NCBI RefSeq assembly: GCF_001039355.2
Contig: NW_019775495.1
Location: 6,977 to 70,976 of the forward strand
DNA from: Lingula anatina
Taxonomy: Eukaryota > Brachiopoda > Lingulata > Lingulida > Lingulidae
Reading direction: 5' to 3'
DNA: 64,000 nt
Each line of letters starts with the position of its first letter. Position 1 is the first letter of the stretch. Position numbers and translations under genes: made by a program. Of the stretch, positions 34,398 through 48,737 are shown one piece after another. The notes under the pieces were generated by a model. The model was not told the origin of the DNA, ran no database searches, and saw only the letters and a program-made list of their open reading frames with translations.

Positions 34398-37300
34398 CTC
34401 CTTCCCTTCCACCCCTTTTAGACATTGCTGCCAATAGAAATTCAGTATTTAAAGGACTAGATAAGGAGATGTTGACATATTTAATTGTTGAAAGGAAAAC
34501 AATCCCTTTTAAAACATAATTTTTATGGATGATTTCTCAGTGTCAGCTTTAATACTGAATGGAAATTACATCACCTATTTGCGAGAAAATAATGTTCCCT
34601 TTTGAATTAATGTTTTATTGGTAACAAGAGCCATTGGAATCTGGTGAAGGAAAGTTTTGCAAGATGCTTTTTGGTATTGTTTTGTTGGAAATCAAAATGT
34701 TTTTATTATAGTTATTCGTACAGAAAAAAACAGACGGCTGTTGATACTGAATACTTTGTACTTTTACTGCTGAAGTTCAACTTGCAATTGTGAATATCTG
34801 CCATGAGATTTGCCTTATAGCTCCAAATCAATAAGAAATGAGACGAAAATGAACATTTTCCCCAAAAATATCAAGAATCAATTACAAAGGCACATTTGTT
34901 GATATTCTGTAGTGATGGTAAGCTCTAATCTAATCAGGGTTTAGATTTTGTTATCCAGGTCTTGACTTAGTGTTAGCGTGGTGCATTCTTAGGTCCATAT
35001 AGTTAGTTTTCCAGTTTTATCATGGAGTTGTGAAATATGTCGCATTCATAATTGTTTTTATCTGGTTCTAATTATCGAAGTAAGTTATTTACTACTTAAA
35101 ATGAAAATAATTTATATTTGCCATACATTTAATATTCAAGTTGAAGTGTTATAGACATTTAAAAGACTACTTGCCACTTGGACAATTTGGAGGATGTGGA
35201 AGGTGCAAGGCATTTTAATTTCACTCTCAATTTTGTTTTTCTGTATTAGAAATATATCACTATTTGAAAAGATTGAAAAGTGTCTAATATTGCAGGTGAT
35301 TTCAGTACTTTAGATGTTTTTGAAGTCAGAATATTTTTGATCACGGCAAAGGTGTGTGGTAATTTAAAAAAAAAAAAAAAAAGAAAAAAAAAATAGATTT
35401 TAAATTCTGTGTGTGGTAAGGTATGCCTGCAGCAATTTTCCAGTAAGACTTATAGAAGTTGACAATGCCATTTGCAACCCGAGATTCAGTACATGATAGA
35501 GCAGGGCAAGTGTAAAACAATGTTAACTTGACTGGAATGGCGACCCTTTCCTTACTGGGAAAAAGTCCTGTTCTCAACCAACTCTGAGTGCCGTTGACTT
35601 GTTCAATTACTGCCTCATTTTGTGAAGTACTAGAATTGTTTTTCGTGACCTGTATGAGCCCATTTTTTTATTATTATATTTAGCAGACTTAGCTGGTTTC
35701 TCCTTGCTGGATTTTCGGGATGGCAATTTTGATACATTTGGTGTTGAATCTGAAGAAAGTAAGAAGATGGCACAATTTCCATAGAAGACACATTTTACAA
35801 AAAAAAAAAAAAAATGAAAAAAAATTACACACCAAATGAATTTTATTATCATTATAGAATTTTTAGAATTTTAAATCTTTTTTATTTCTTTTTATATTGA
35901 GTATACAGTCAATAGGTACAAGTGGACAGACAGATAGAAAGAAATATTTTTGTAAAACACTTGATTTAAAAATGAAATCTTTCACACTTGGCTTCCAACT
36001 TAAAAAGAAAAGGGGAGACACCATGTGACAATTAAAATAACCTGTAAGTCCAGTTATAACTTTATAAGATTTATGAATGTAAAATACAACTGAATGACTT
36101 AATTTTCGCAGTATGAAAAGAAAAGAGTGAAGTTTTTTTAGCATGAGTACTCAGAATGGTTAAGCCACCTTCATTATGTGTCAGTTGACCCCAGCGACTC
36201 CGCTCGAAATTTATCAAGAGGCGACTACTTAACCGGCGGCCAGCCGACTCCATCTGTGGCTGCAGACACACAGTGCAAATATATCAGTCTAAATAAGTGA
36301 CAGCGACATGTAATATCATTGGCAGTGAAATCAGTGTGTGTGAGAGCTTATTTTAGGTTAAATACCACCAAAGGGCTGTCACCGACTTTTCTTTAAAGCT
36401 CGTGATTGATTGGTCTGTACCAGGTGAGGGGAGCACCTCATCTGCTCTGGGCCTTGGGGTGTGCCCACACTGGGTTTGTTTGGAACGGAAGTGAAGTGGA
36501 TTGGTTACAGTGGTGCTGGTTTTGGGGTCTTGGGTAGTCTTGTGTGAATGCGGCTGATGTGTCATTGTGGACAGAATGAAAGCGAGATTTTACTGTTTGG
36601 GAGGAAGGGAGGGGGGTTCTTGTGAAATTTTATAGATGAAAGTGATGATATATATTAGTAAACTCAAGGCACATGTCATAATTTTCTATTATGGTATTCA
36701 GTTCTTTGTTTGGTTTGAAAAAATGAGCAGTTTATATGATTGAGATATAGTAGTTCAGCTTTCACACACAAACGCACACACGCAAAAAAAAGCTTATCAA
36801 ATGTACAGGATATTGAAATTACCCAATTGCTGCTCTCACACAGACCTTTTTTTCCCTAACCTGCCAATGCTGTTTGGAAGTGTCACATGAAGTGCAATTA
36901 AGTGTTTGGACTCCTAGGTTCTGTCGACTGAGTTGTGAGTCATTCCTATCCCATATCAAGAGATACCAGTAGAAGAGTGATTGGTCTATCTGAACTCCCT
37001 GTTACCGAGACTTGGCTTGCAACCCCTTGGCGAAAACAAAATTTTGCCCATTCTTACCCCTTTCAAAGTTGGTGCTACGACAATTTTTCGTTAGTCTTTT
37101 TTTGATAAATTCATACATCAGTTCTAATGAACCTTTTATTGGAGCCTTTTTTTTTTTAGTTATATATTTGTTAGAGTGGGTATTTAATAGGCTTTACCAT
37201 TAAAAATGGAGGATAATTGGTATTATCCCATGCAAATAACCCAGTGTCTTGTGACTTGGATGAAAAACAAGGCAGACTGATGCGTGCTGTGTGACAAGGA

Positions 37301-38133
37301 ATAAAAGCCCACTGAAATTTATCCAGGGATATTTTTCTGGCTGTTTTCTTTTTAGTCGATTCACAGTTCATTGCACAACGTACAAATTCATGATGTTTTG
37401 GGTGTCATTTTTGTATTGCTTTCTAAGAAGACATTACAGGGATGCAGGGTTTTATAAAGATACTACTGAAATGTGAACTCCACTTCGTAAGAATTCTGAC
37501 ACATTTTGTGAGTCTTATGTATAATGTCATACAGTGCCAATAACCTTTATTTAGGCTGTCTTGGATGATTCTATTTTATTTCTTTAAAGATGAAAGTCTA
37601 TATATATATATATAATAAAGAAAATACTTTTAAATGTGTACTGTGTTGAATCTCATTTTTGCACAATTTGCAGTATTTCATACATATGTCATTTAATGTT
37701 CAGAATGATTTTTTTAAAAGGCAGCCAGATGGAATTAAATAAGGGAGAGAGAGAAGGAAGAGGGGGAGGGGGTAAAGACAGAGAAAGAGAGGGAAAGCGG
37801 GTGAGAGAGAGAGAGAGAAAGTTATTTATTCACGAAGTGCATATGAACATTAAGTCGTTATGGTATTGTGATGTTTAATTTTAAACTATTCTCCCTTGGG
37901 CAGTGTAATAAATGTCACCTTTTTATGGTCAGAGGAAAGAGGCTTTGTGATAAAAAGCTTTAAATGCAGCTAAAAATATAACTTAAAAGCTATGAAATAA
38001 GTTCATTTTGATTGAGGTTTTACTGGTTCACTTGAAAAATTATCTAAACTAATGTAAAAAAAAAAAAAATTAAAAAAAAAAATGAAAAATGGTACCAGCA
38101 TATTTCGTATAGTTATTTTTATAAACCCATTTA

Positions 38134-38139
<6 letters not shown>

Positions 38140-38167
<28 letters not shown>
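38140..38167. repeat. Poly-A run
   Basis: About 28 consecutive A; a second A-rich run lies at 38057-38090. No retroposon body identified upstream. Confidence 0.85.
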
Positions 38168-38169
<2 letters not shown>

Positions 38170-41095
38170 ATGAATGCACGCAACTATGTTCAGTTTTTTG
38201 TCACTTGGTACATTTAAGGTGTGTCTCATCCGTTTAAATATTTTGTTGTGTCATTAACATCAACAACACAGCTGCCATGTTAAAAGATGGCTGTAAAACC
38301 TCTAAAAGGCTCCCAGACGTGCTTCAATTGTTATATTTCAAAAATGAAGACAGGTCAGGTCATTAGGTAATCCATGAGAATTCCTTGAGACATTTTTACT
38401 TTGTTAGCAGATTCTTGTTCAAAAGATGTGGTGAAACAAAAAATTGTCTGTGTTCTGTAAAAGAGTCAGTTTTTGGCTGCTTTGATGTATTAGTTTTCAT
38501 GTTTTAATCTTGCCACGTGAAGATTGAATGAACTATTTCACAAGGTTCTACTCACTGAGAGCCACAAAGGTGGCAATTAATATAATTAAATAATTCATTA
38601 ATCTTATGTTTGTTTGTTTTTCTTCCTCAATTTTCATTAAATTTTTTATCCATTTTCTTTTTTTGTATTAATTTTCTTTTTATTCATTTCATATCCAGTG
38701 CTACGTTTTGAAGTACTTGTTTTGAAGGACTCGGTATTTGAATGTCCATCATTTCCCTTTGGCCAAGCCGCATTTTTAGACAGCTTTACTCCTTTTCTCC
38801 ACAAGGATCGAACCACCATCTGTGATTTGGTGTTCCAAAGTATTTTTTTCCCTTAAAACTAATCCTTTTAATGCAGTTTATTTAATTCTTAAATCAACCA
38901 AATCCCAGAACTTGATTTATATTGACACTGAAATATCGCTTCTTTTCCCATTTGCCATTTTCCCACATATTTTCCCCTGTGTTTGGCTATGCATGGCTGT
39001 GTGTATATTATGCAACACTGACTGTTTTATGGGCAAAGATACAGGTAGACATCTGTACAATATATACAACAGAAGAGAAAAGGAGGAGGGGAAAATCAAA
39101 GGGAGGCTGAGGAGATTAAATAGCATTCTGTTTGTGCATATCATGTCTGAATTGAAAGTGTAATTGAACAACCAATAATTGGGGAAAGGTGGCGTGTTTC
39201 AGATACAACCAGACCCTTCTTGTTGTCATGGCTGTTACCAGTGAAGTGGAGTCCAACCATGTATAGATCTTCTCCTATCTTATAATCTTCCTATTTCATT
39301 TCTTCCTCCCTCTTCACTCCTCTCCCCCCTCCCAAGACCTGCAGTGAACCAGGTATGAGATTTTCCCAATTATCAATGGATTTTTGACTATTTGGGAGCC
39401 AAAAGTGTCATTGGCTTAAGCAGTCCCCTGGACCCAGCGCCATATTTTCTGATTTTTTCACTAAATGGTCTCTCATCCCTCTCATCCCTGTTGTGCCCCA
39501 TTACTAAAATTACATCATCGTTGAGAAACGTTAGAGACAGGTGTTGTTATGAAGCTGTGAGGGAGCTGTACGAGGCTGTCTGATGTTCCAAGGTTGCCAG
39601 GCTAGAAAATTATTACGTGGGAGGACAAGTGCCTCTTCCTCTTCTCCTTTATGTGATCTTCAGGTATGGCACTTCAAACCGGTTTACACTGGCCGAAATA
39701 GGGTTTGTCTGTAGGATGTACCTATTCCTATAATGTTTGAAACAAAAATTGTCATTTTTTCAAATTCTGTTTGATCTGTTCATCAGAAATTATCAGTTTT
39801 CTGAGTCTGAGGTGGAAATATTTTTTTTGAACAAACTTCACCAGAGTTGGAAAGTGGTGACATCTTTGGGGTTTCCCAGGAAGAGACGTTCTCCTTGTTG
39901 ACATTCCCTCTTGTCTGGTAATTTATCTGCCATAAAATCATTTGAATATCTGACATGGGCCAAAAATGAGAGTAGGATATGGAAAATAAAAGCACTGATA
40001 TATGGATTAGGGATGAGGGGCATAATATTAGATATTGAGGATAAACATTGATGACAAGGTAGATAAGTAGATGAATTTGACACTCAGACAAGGTCAACCG
40101 CATTAAGAAATTGAAACTTTTTAAAGTTGATTTTGTTTACATTACTTAGGAATAACAACTGTTATCTTGGAGTAAAGTTTATGGCTATTACAAAAAAAAA
40201 AAAAAATAAATAAATAAATAAACATAATTTACTTTTGATACTTCCCAAAACAATGCTTTGTTAGCAATTAAAAGAGGATTTTAGAGTTCTGCAAAACAAG
40301 TTTGTTTCCCTTAAGAGACAGAAATATCATAGTTGCAAATAGAAAAAGTTTTTAAAAGAATGAAACATTAGAACGAGTATAGCATTTAAAATATTTCAGT
40401 TACTGCTGTAGCAAGTATAATCAGCATCCGGGAGGTCTTGTTTGAGGAATCTTTGTTTGTTTGAACAATGTTGGAGGATATCCATGTGTCTACATCCTTG
40501 TCTTTGTCTTTGGATATCTATTTCATCAGTCTGTCTGTCCTTTACTCTTGTTCTTTTTTCAAGGTTTCTGTCTTACAGAAAATGTCCCACTTAGGTTTCA
40601 AATCCACAGTTGTGCAATACCTGTGCATGAAATTATTTTTCCTATATTTTTCTATGAAGATGTCAGATGATAAAGAACATTATTTTCATAATTTCTTTCA
40701 CTTGATATCCTCCAGGTCTGAACAAAAAATAATATATGATGTCATTTCTCCAAAATTAAAGACCATGAAACTGCGGTTTGAAAAACATCCACAAATTCTA
40801 AAAAGTCAATTGGGTTAATCTCAGAAACTTTGATGCCTGCCAAACTAAAATTAGCACAACCTAAAAAAAATAAATAATTGAATCCAGTATGGTGTGCGAA
40901 ATCAAAGAACAATTACCATAATGTCTACTGGTCACTTGTGGTCATCAGTCAAGGTCAACTGAGGACAGTTACCTGGACTGTCTGGACAAGTGAAGACAAG
41001 ATGGACATATTGATAACAGAGAGGTGTTAATGACCCCCCTGCTGGCCTGGTGTTATCTTAAATACTTAACACCTCCATGTGTCATAATAGTCAGT

Positions 41096-41326
41096 GGTCA
41101 GTGCTGGTTTGGACACTTAACACTCCAGCAATCGAAAGATTGGTGATCTGGGACCACCTGAAGAAACACAGTGACCAAAGCTGTAGTGGTAATGACCATT
41201 TGATTTTTTTCTTTTTTTTGATGAGATTGAAGTGAGGAGAGGCTGACCAATGGTCAGTGCTAGTTTGATCTCATAACACTCCAGCAAACAGAAGCTTGGT
41301 GATCTGGAACCACCCATAGAAACCTA
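41096..41326. repeat. Diverged direct repeat, two units of about 70 bp
   Basis: GGTCAGTGCTGGTTTG...CACTCCAGCA...TTGGTGATCTGGGACCACC (from 41096) recurs as GGTCAGTGCTAGTTTG...CACTCCAGCA...TTGGTGATCTGGAACCACC (from 41252). MITE copy 6 follows the second unit at once. Confidence 0.75.
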
Positions 41327-41493
41327 CAGGGGCTGATCCACAGATATATTGTGGCTGTCTTCCAAATTATCTTTGATGATCCATCCTCCATTTTAGACTG
41401 GCTTTTGGCTAAAAAAAAAAAAAAATCCCCTGTCAATATAAACTTGAAAATCTGACCATCTTCCGAAAGATCCAGAAGACAGCTGAGAGGCTG
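41327..41493. mobile_element. hAT-like MITE, copy 6 (degraded)
   Basis: Left end CAGGGGCTGATCCACAG is good; right end eroded after GATCCAGAAGACAGC. Internal blocks as in other copies, with a poly-A expansion. No target duplication found. Confidence 0.65.
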
Positions 41494-42334
41494 AACAAGA
41501 GATACAGAATTCACCAATCACAGCAGGCAGATATGAAGCCAGGCTCAGCAGGGTCAGTTCACCATCTTGACCATTAGACAGACACAACTGACCACATCTG
41601 AGTGATGAGTCAGTGACAGAGACAAAAGAGTCAGAGGTGATGTTGATTAACCACAAATATATCTTACAGGCAACCTGTACTTTTGAAGCTCTCTCCACAC
41701 AGGATTTTGTTTTTGGGGTTTGGGGAGGGGGAGAGGCATAAGACTTGGACTTGACCGCTGTAACTGACCACAGGTATTTGATGGATGGCCGAGAAGGAGC
41801 TGTTGATAGCCCTGGCTGATAACAGGTGTGAAAATGAGTGATTAAGTGGTCCTGATAGGCGTTAATGGTCATCAGCATGGAAAGAAAAGCATGGTTGGTG
41901 CACAGACATTTTGAACACTTTAAGAAGATCAAAATAAATTGTTTGTTGAAAAATTCATGATTTAAGTCACTTGCAGTTAAAACTTTGGAGAGTGAATCCA
42001 GGTCACAATATACAAACATTCTGAAGGGCATGGTATGGCTTTTGGGTATGGCACACAAATCTAGATCAGTAAAGAGGGTGAGGTATATTTAAGAGCAAAC
42101 AACTTGTCCCTGGAGGTAGACATGTGTTTACTCTTTGTTTATTATTATCATAAAATGGAGGTAGAGCACAGTCATTTTCAAAAGTTCGAAAAAATATTGT
42201 GGTGGGGGAAACTTTATTGAGGGCTGTTTAGAATTACAGAGCAGTGGCTTAAACATCGACTTGTTACAATATTGTTCATTTATCTTTGAAGGAGTTGATG
42301 AGCAGAGATATTTTTAGATTTGATTGAAGTGTCC

Positions 42335-42372
42335 CTATGATGATGACGAGAATGATGATGATGATGATGACA
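42335..42372. repeat. (ATG)n microsatellite
   Basis: Imperfect then perfect GAT/ATG triplets. Confidence 0.85.
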
Positions 42373-45300
42373 GTGATACTGCTACTGCTGATGATGTTGA
42401 TTGCTGGATTAAAGTGTAAAAAATTAATGAGGGCAGGGTGGAATGACCACTACTGACCATATCCATTATTGCCATTAGTAGACACAAGACACCAATCACT
42501 ATTAGCTACGTTGGCTTATTGACCAGGCTTTCCCAGAAATTGCGTCCCTTGGGTTTTAGGAAACGGCAACATGTCCGCTGATATTGCCTTGGTTGGGATA
42601 TGAGTGTTCTCTAATAAGATGGATTTAAGGTAAATTAAGGTCCCAATATTTATTATTTTATAATAGTAATTATTTAAGAATAATTTACTAATTTGTTTGT
42701 TTATTTATTTATTTTTGATTATAGTTTTTGTAAGTGCAAGTGCTATCTTTCCCAAAAATCATTTTGTGTTTTTTTTAGCTCATCTATTTAGCACTTACTG
42801 TAGAGTTTTATGTAGACTTCAAATAACACCAACATGTGAAGGATCAATAGATGAGAAATTTTGCAATGAGAGACCATAATAAAATTACATCTTTACGACA
42901 AACGTATGAAAAAAACTGTCAGAATTGTAAGGCATTTCTTCTAACTCCCGCTGTGTAGTGAAATAGTAGATAACCTAACTTTGGTAGTGTTAAACATATA
43001 TAATATATAATATGCAAATGCTAATTGTGCTTGCAACCCACCCTCTCACATTAGGGACTGCAGAGCACCTGACTGGAATTTTGTTATTACTGGGAGAAAA
43101 AAAGCACTTCCAATGCTGTCTGCATCTGTCAGCTTGTGAAGGTAGCACATGAGCCGAAGCAGCTGCGAGGGCAGAGTGACTGCTTGCGTTTTTCTTACGA
43201 ATGGCGTAATGGTTGTGGTAATTATCTCATAGGTTAAGCATCCTTTGGGGTGTAACCTGGAGAGGCGGACTGGCGGAACGTGGGCGGGGGTTGGGGGGGA
43301 GGGGAGAATGAGTATTGTTACTATGGTGAAGAGTAATTAAGTGTTGTTGTGTAGATCTGTAAATTGCCAACATGTTTAACAGCATGTTTTTTGTATTTCT
43401 AAACCTCTCTCTCTCTCTCTCCCCCCATAATCCCCCCCCCCCCCCACCACCACCGCACATACAGTCTCAACTTTCCCCGATCTATATCATCTTCAGATCA
43501 ATCTTTTCAGAACTTGCCACAAAATTAATAAATCAGGAAAAAAAATGATCTGGGTGGTCTTGATCCAAGGTTGATACGTACCTGTACATGATCTATGTAC
43601 CCATACTCCCCTGCAGGTGAGAAATATCAGTATCCCCAGGTGAACGTGAAATTAGATATACAACAAGAGTTGGTCATCAATTATGGCAGGATTTTTTACT
43701 TTTATTTTCTATTTTATGTGTATTTCTTATTTGAAGTATGATTTTGTTGGCTGTCGATTACTTTCTGTGTCCTGGGTCTTATGGGTTGTGTGTGGAATGA
43801 GAAAGTACATTATGAATGATAAAGTTGAACATTTTCACTGTATTTTGAATAAGAATAAACATATTCACTGCATAAAAAAATGATAAATCTGAAATGAAAG
43901 GAAGGATATCACCCAATGATGTGATCATTTAGTTGATTCACTGAAGTCAGGAAATATACCTGATTCTAATATATTCCAGGTACAACTCCTATAATTTCAC
44001 TAACAAGAGCATTCTAGAAGCTGAATTCAGTCCAGTGATTAATTTTTTAGAACACAAAAAATTTCCCCCATCCTCTATTATGTAACGGTGTTATGGAGCC
44101 CCCATCTGCTGGATGTTTAATGAGGTGAAAGATAATGCACATCGTAGATGTTTTTTATGGTAACGGCGAAGCAGGTGACAGGAGTGAGTGTTTTCTTCTA
44201 TTTCTGTCGAAAATTGGCACCAGAAACATGCAATGAATTCTTAAGTAGGGCAGTCAGCTGGTTAAGGGATTGAAGTTAGAATAACGCAGGTGTTCGTCCT
44301 TCTGGCTCCTCTGCTCTTCACTTCTACATACTTTGTACCTATTGAGATAAAATGTTGTCTTAGGATCGACAGGGTCTCTTTATTTATGTTAGTATTAACA
44401 AGTAAGCATTTTTTTCTCAGTTTTTTTGAAAAATTGGAAAATGTTTCACATTTGGTCTAATTTTTCTCCAATGCTGACCTACAAGAATGTTTTGCCAGGG
44501 AGATAAGGTTGAGGCATGTTGGGGAAGGAAAATCGGCAACTTTTCTTGGTGCTTATCAGCCGACATTTGCCTCCATTTCTCACTAAGACATTCCTGTTAA
44601 TGTCGAAGTAAGGTCAAAACAAGGTCACATCAGATTCTGAGTACCTAGGAGCCAGCTGATGAGATTATCAGATTTTCCCAGCCTGAGAATAAAAATAAAA
44701 AAATTAAGGGATATATTTTCTTTTGTAACAGTACAGCTAGGTAGTTTGAGAGAAACATGTTTTATAAATTGTTCAGATAACCATGATGCTCTCAGATGTT
44801 GACTTTTCCTCAGAGATTTCCTGGAATGTTGTGGTACGTCCAGAACAAGGCTAAAGAATATTCTTAGTAACCGAGCCTGACATATTGCAACCCTTTATAG
44901 CAGCTGGGGGAAAAAACAAACTGCATTTTTCTCGGCTTTCTTGATGGCAAAGAGTGAGAGAGATGTTTCTGCCAAAATTCCTATGCTGCAAAGATGAGTA
45001 TCCCAAAAGGTGCATACTTTTAGGGTTGGTATGAATTTATAGGCGGTGTGTAGTTTGAAGTATTCAAGGTAAAATGCAGCAGGCTTTTTCATCATTAGAC
45101 AAATTTCTTCAATTTTGACCCCCCCCCCCAAAAAAAAAAATATATATATATATTTAAAAAAACAGTAGTAAAAGATGCATGGACGGTCATTTGGTACACC
45201 TACATGGTACACTCCTACAGCTTATCTTATATTTTATTTTTGAAAACTAATGAAGTATTTGAACTCTTTTATGTATTGTATTAAAAAGCATGGTTGAGAA

Positions 45301-48052
45301 ATTCATTTAGAACCACTATAATTTGTCCATTTGTGTACTGGGATTCATGTCTAACTTGATTTCCTCACTCTTGTGGTTTTAGCAGGTTATTCCAGTTTTG
45401 ACTAATGCAAACTTCCGATGGGCGAAGAAGTGTTTTAAAGAAAGACAGCGCAGCCTGCTTGGGTTATAAAAAATCCTGGTCTTGTCTCCAACCCTGAGCC
45501 ACAACTGTGAAAGCAGTGCCAGTGTCCCTTTGCATATCACAAATAATATTTTAGTTAAATATTCGGATGATTCAGTATATTATAATGTTTCGAAGTATGT
45601 AAAGTATACCATGGTAAGCTTTCTCTATAACAAGGAGTAATTATTTTCAGCTTTGATGTAATTTACCTGTATCAAGCTGGTGACAACAGGATAGGATGAA
45701 TAAGTAATTATTTATTTTAAATTATTTATTTAATGGACAATTCTGTGGTTCTTTGCTTTCTTTATGTTGAGTTTCTGCACCAAAATTTCTTCCTCTTTCT
45801 TTCTTAAATTTTGAGGGTTTGTAAGGCAGCTATCACTCCCCTGAATATTAAATGCACAGTTAAAAGATGACCTTTTCAAAAAACAGTGACAAGTCTTTTG
45901 GCATGCCATGAGTTATGTCACCCAGATTTTAAAATTCATTATCTTCCTATTAATCCTGGCCCTAGGGCTGTTTAAAATGAGAAACGCTTGAATCCTAATT
46001 GGTCTTCATGAATATTAAAGGGGGATAACTCACTAAATTCAAAGGTAATAAAGAAATTATATTTCCCAAACTGTGCTTTGTCGTTTATGACAGAAACATG
46101 AAAGTTTTGAGCAGTCAGCAACGCCGTATTGAAAAGTTTGATTCTCCGAGTATAAGTAAAAATTATTGATACAACTGGCAGAAGAGAAATATTCGAAAGA
46201 CTAAAATGGATGAAGTGCGAGGACAGTTACTGTCCAGAATAGCTGGGTGGAAAGCATAATATAAAGACAAAGAACATTATTTTAATTATGTTATACAGTT
46301 TTTCATTACTTTGTGCAGGAAAGAATAGAGTTAAAAGGGAGAGAATTAATCTCCTTATTTTTTCAACATAAAAACTGTTAACAGCAGTGTTATTGTTTTT
46401 CTACTTCAGAGCAGTATTGTGTTAAGTTGCACTTTGAATTGTTATGCTTTAATTAAAAAGAGAAATAAAGGGCAAGTGTATATGTGACATAAAATTCGGT
46501 GCAAAGTCACATTTCGAAATTGAAAGAGAAGGGCACCCAATAACAAAGTGAATGCACAATGTGTCAAGTGTGTTCTGCAAGGTAATGCTTGGCACATTTC
46601 TGAAGTAAAACTGAACTTGGGATTGGCAATTCTGCGTCTGACATGGAAACCGAAAGAGCAAGAAAAAATATTTGGTGCTGTGAGTAATAATCACAAGTTT
46701 TCTTTGAAAAAATTGAACTAAAGTGAGGTGATGAAGTAAATTCCTGTACAGCTTAACTAAGAAAAATGAAAGCTGGAAATATAATTAAACTTTTAAACAA
46801 AACAAATTTTTTTTTGGTCATCAGAGCTCAAGATATCCAGTTCAGGAGTCATGATAGGCAAATAAAAGGTGAATAAAGCTGTAATATTATCTCTGCAATT
46901 TTTTTCTTGGAGAAATCAGTGTGGGAGTAAAGTTGATATCAGATGAAGGAAATGTTTGATAGGTCTGCTTAAAATAGCCAGTGACATCACGTCTGGAGCT
47001 GGAGGCGACACTTTATCCATGTCCCGGGGCATGGACAAAAATCTTCACTGCCCTTTTATAGGATAACACATATTATCCACAATTAGGGCCAGGGTGTTCA
47101 GGAATTGTCACCCTGCAACATGGATTTGGACCTTTAGATTGTATCCGAAATGAGGTTGGTAAAAGTCAAACAAGTCCCCTTTGACTATGTGAAAATCTTA
47201 AACAAGATTAAACTCCCAATCCCCCCATCAGAGACGGAGATAAGACGCAGTTGCTATGACCCAACAAGTATGCCTCACAACGCAAAGAGGTTTTATGTTT
47301 GCCTAATGGTTGGAAAGCTAATATACTCCTGCTTGCCTGGCTGCCTGCTAGCTGGCCTTCTTGCTTGCTCGCGTAGGCATAGACAAGGCACACGCAATAA
47401 ATGAGAAGTGAAGCAGAAATCAGCCTGGGTTAGTTAAACTAAACCAAATGAGAAACGAAACACAGGGGCTTGGCGACAAAATGGAAAATGAAGAAAACGG
47501 CCCAGAGAAAAATTTCTTCAGTTTGGATTCATCTTTGCAAACTTGCAACATGCCATGAATAACAAACATGAACTGCACAGTCTGAGTTAGACTAAAGAGG
47601 GAGAATCATAAATATTCCATGCTGGCAGTCCCTATTTTCTCCTTTGTTATCAGTATGCAAACCCTGTAGTAGTGAGATAAATAAAGTCAAGTTGTTTATT
47701 GAGGTTGCCATTGTACACTTCCTCATGGTGGAGATTGATGTATCATATTATATATAATTGTTTCAGAATGTATCTTTACAGGGCAGGCACATGTGATTGC
47801 TATTTGAATATCATGTGTGTAACTGTGTCAGAATGTATCGGGTTTTGTCTATACTGTTGCCAGGGCCTGGACTTTTTTTTTCTGGGCTGCCTGCAGGTAT
47901 TGGAGGGATAATACTGTGCAGATCTGCTGAATGAACTTTATTTAAAGGATAGAACCTGTTTTTGTATGCAGACCAGAAGCTGGAGGGGGGGAGGGGGGGG
48001 GGGGCAGTGTTATATTAAGTATTCCAAACCCAGATATACGAGTTATGCTCAT

Positions 48053-48091
48053 GTCTGTCTGTCTGTCTGTCTGCCTGTCTGTCTGTCTGTT
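48053..48091. repeat. (GTCT)n microsatellite
   Basis: About ten GTCT units with one GCCT. Confidence 0.92.
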
Positions 48092-48538
48092 TAATCTCAT
48101 CACATTGATATACAGCAGTTATCAGTTATGTCTATACAGTTTACAGGGCCCTCTGTTCAGTCAGGTTTAGCAATCGCCTGCCTGAGGATATGGTCAAATT
48201 GTTTATTTGTTAATGTACAAGTCTTGTATGTAGTCTGTTTATCCCTTTGTAGCATAGCATACAGTTTGGCTGTTTCCATTATCCATGGTTCTCCAATAGT
48301 GCGCGGGCCCCAAGATTTGTGAGGTCGCAAGGCGGCCTGCCTGCTGGTATTATGCTTGTCTGTGACCTGACGTGACCTTGCTAGAAGTTAATAGCTTGCA
48401 CATGCGTGGTGGGGATCGCTGAGGTTTGAATTGCCTGTCTACTTAGGTGTTCAGTCTAGGTGGGGCTTCATAAGTGACTCGCGCACGCTTTTCAGCTTCA
48501 TCGTACGTACATCCATACTTACCCGGCTGCAGGCGGCG

Positions 48539-48546
48539 TATTTATA
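48539..48546 (+). promoter_or_regulatory. TATA-like box TATTTATA
   Basis: Lies after a CpG-bearing stretch (GACTCGCGCACGC, CGTACGTAC, GGCGGCG) and about 190 bases before a consensus donor. Proposed core promoter of the candidate exon ending at 48737. Confidence 0.3.
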
Positions 48547-48569
48547 CATTTCTTCTGTGGATTTTTATC

Positions 48570-48737
48570 CCCGAATACTGCGGCATAGCGTAGCTTCAAC
48601 ATATATTTCTGAACAGTTGCTTGATTATTACTTTATAATATTATTACCACTACTTTCTACTATCACTTCAGCGGGTACAGCAAGGACTGTTTAAAGAATT
48701 GCTTGAATTGGGAAAAGGATCTGGGTGAAGTTTCAAG
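48570..48737 (+). other. Candidate alternative first (5' UTR) exon
   Basis: About 168 bases with no ATG, ending GAAGTTTCAAG and donor GTAAGA at 48738. The absence of ATG, the CpG-bearing upstream DNA and the TATA-like box fit a leader exon. The left end is set about 25-30 bases after the TATA-like box and is an inference. No linked coding exon is seen. Confidence 0.33.

Larger units (their letters stand above)
31837..48430. other. Long non-coding stretch
   Basis: No exon recognised. Holds two MITEs, the gap, minisatellite, and a 666-base minus-strand open stretch at 41393-42058 that runs into MITE copy 6 and is rejected as a gene. CpG-bearing island near 36170-36310 may be regulatory. Confidence 0.4.

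Noticed and set aside
38057-38167. Poly-A runs as tails of retroposed sequence
   Set aside because: No upstream body, target duplication or gene similarity found.
41393-42058. 221-codon minus-strand open frame, the longest in the window
   Set aside because: Its end is MITE copy 6 and a poly-T run, there is no family match, and composition is not protein-like. No splice or start evidence.
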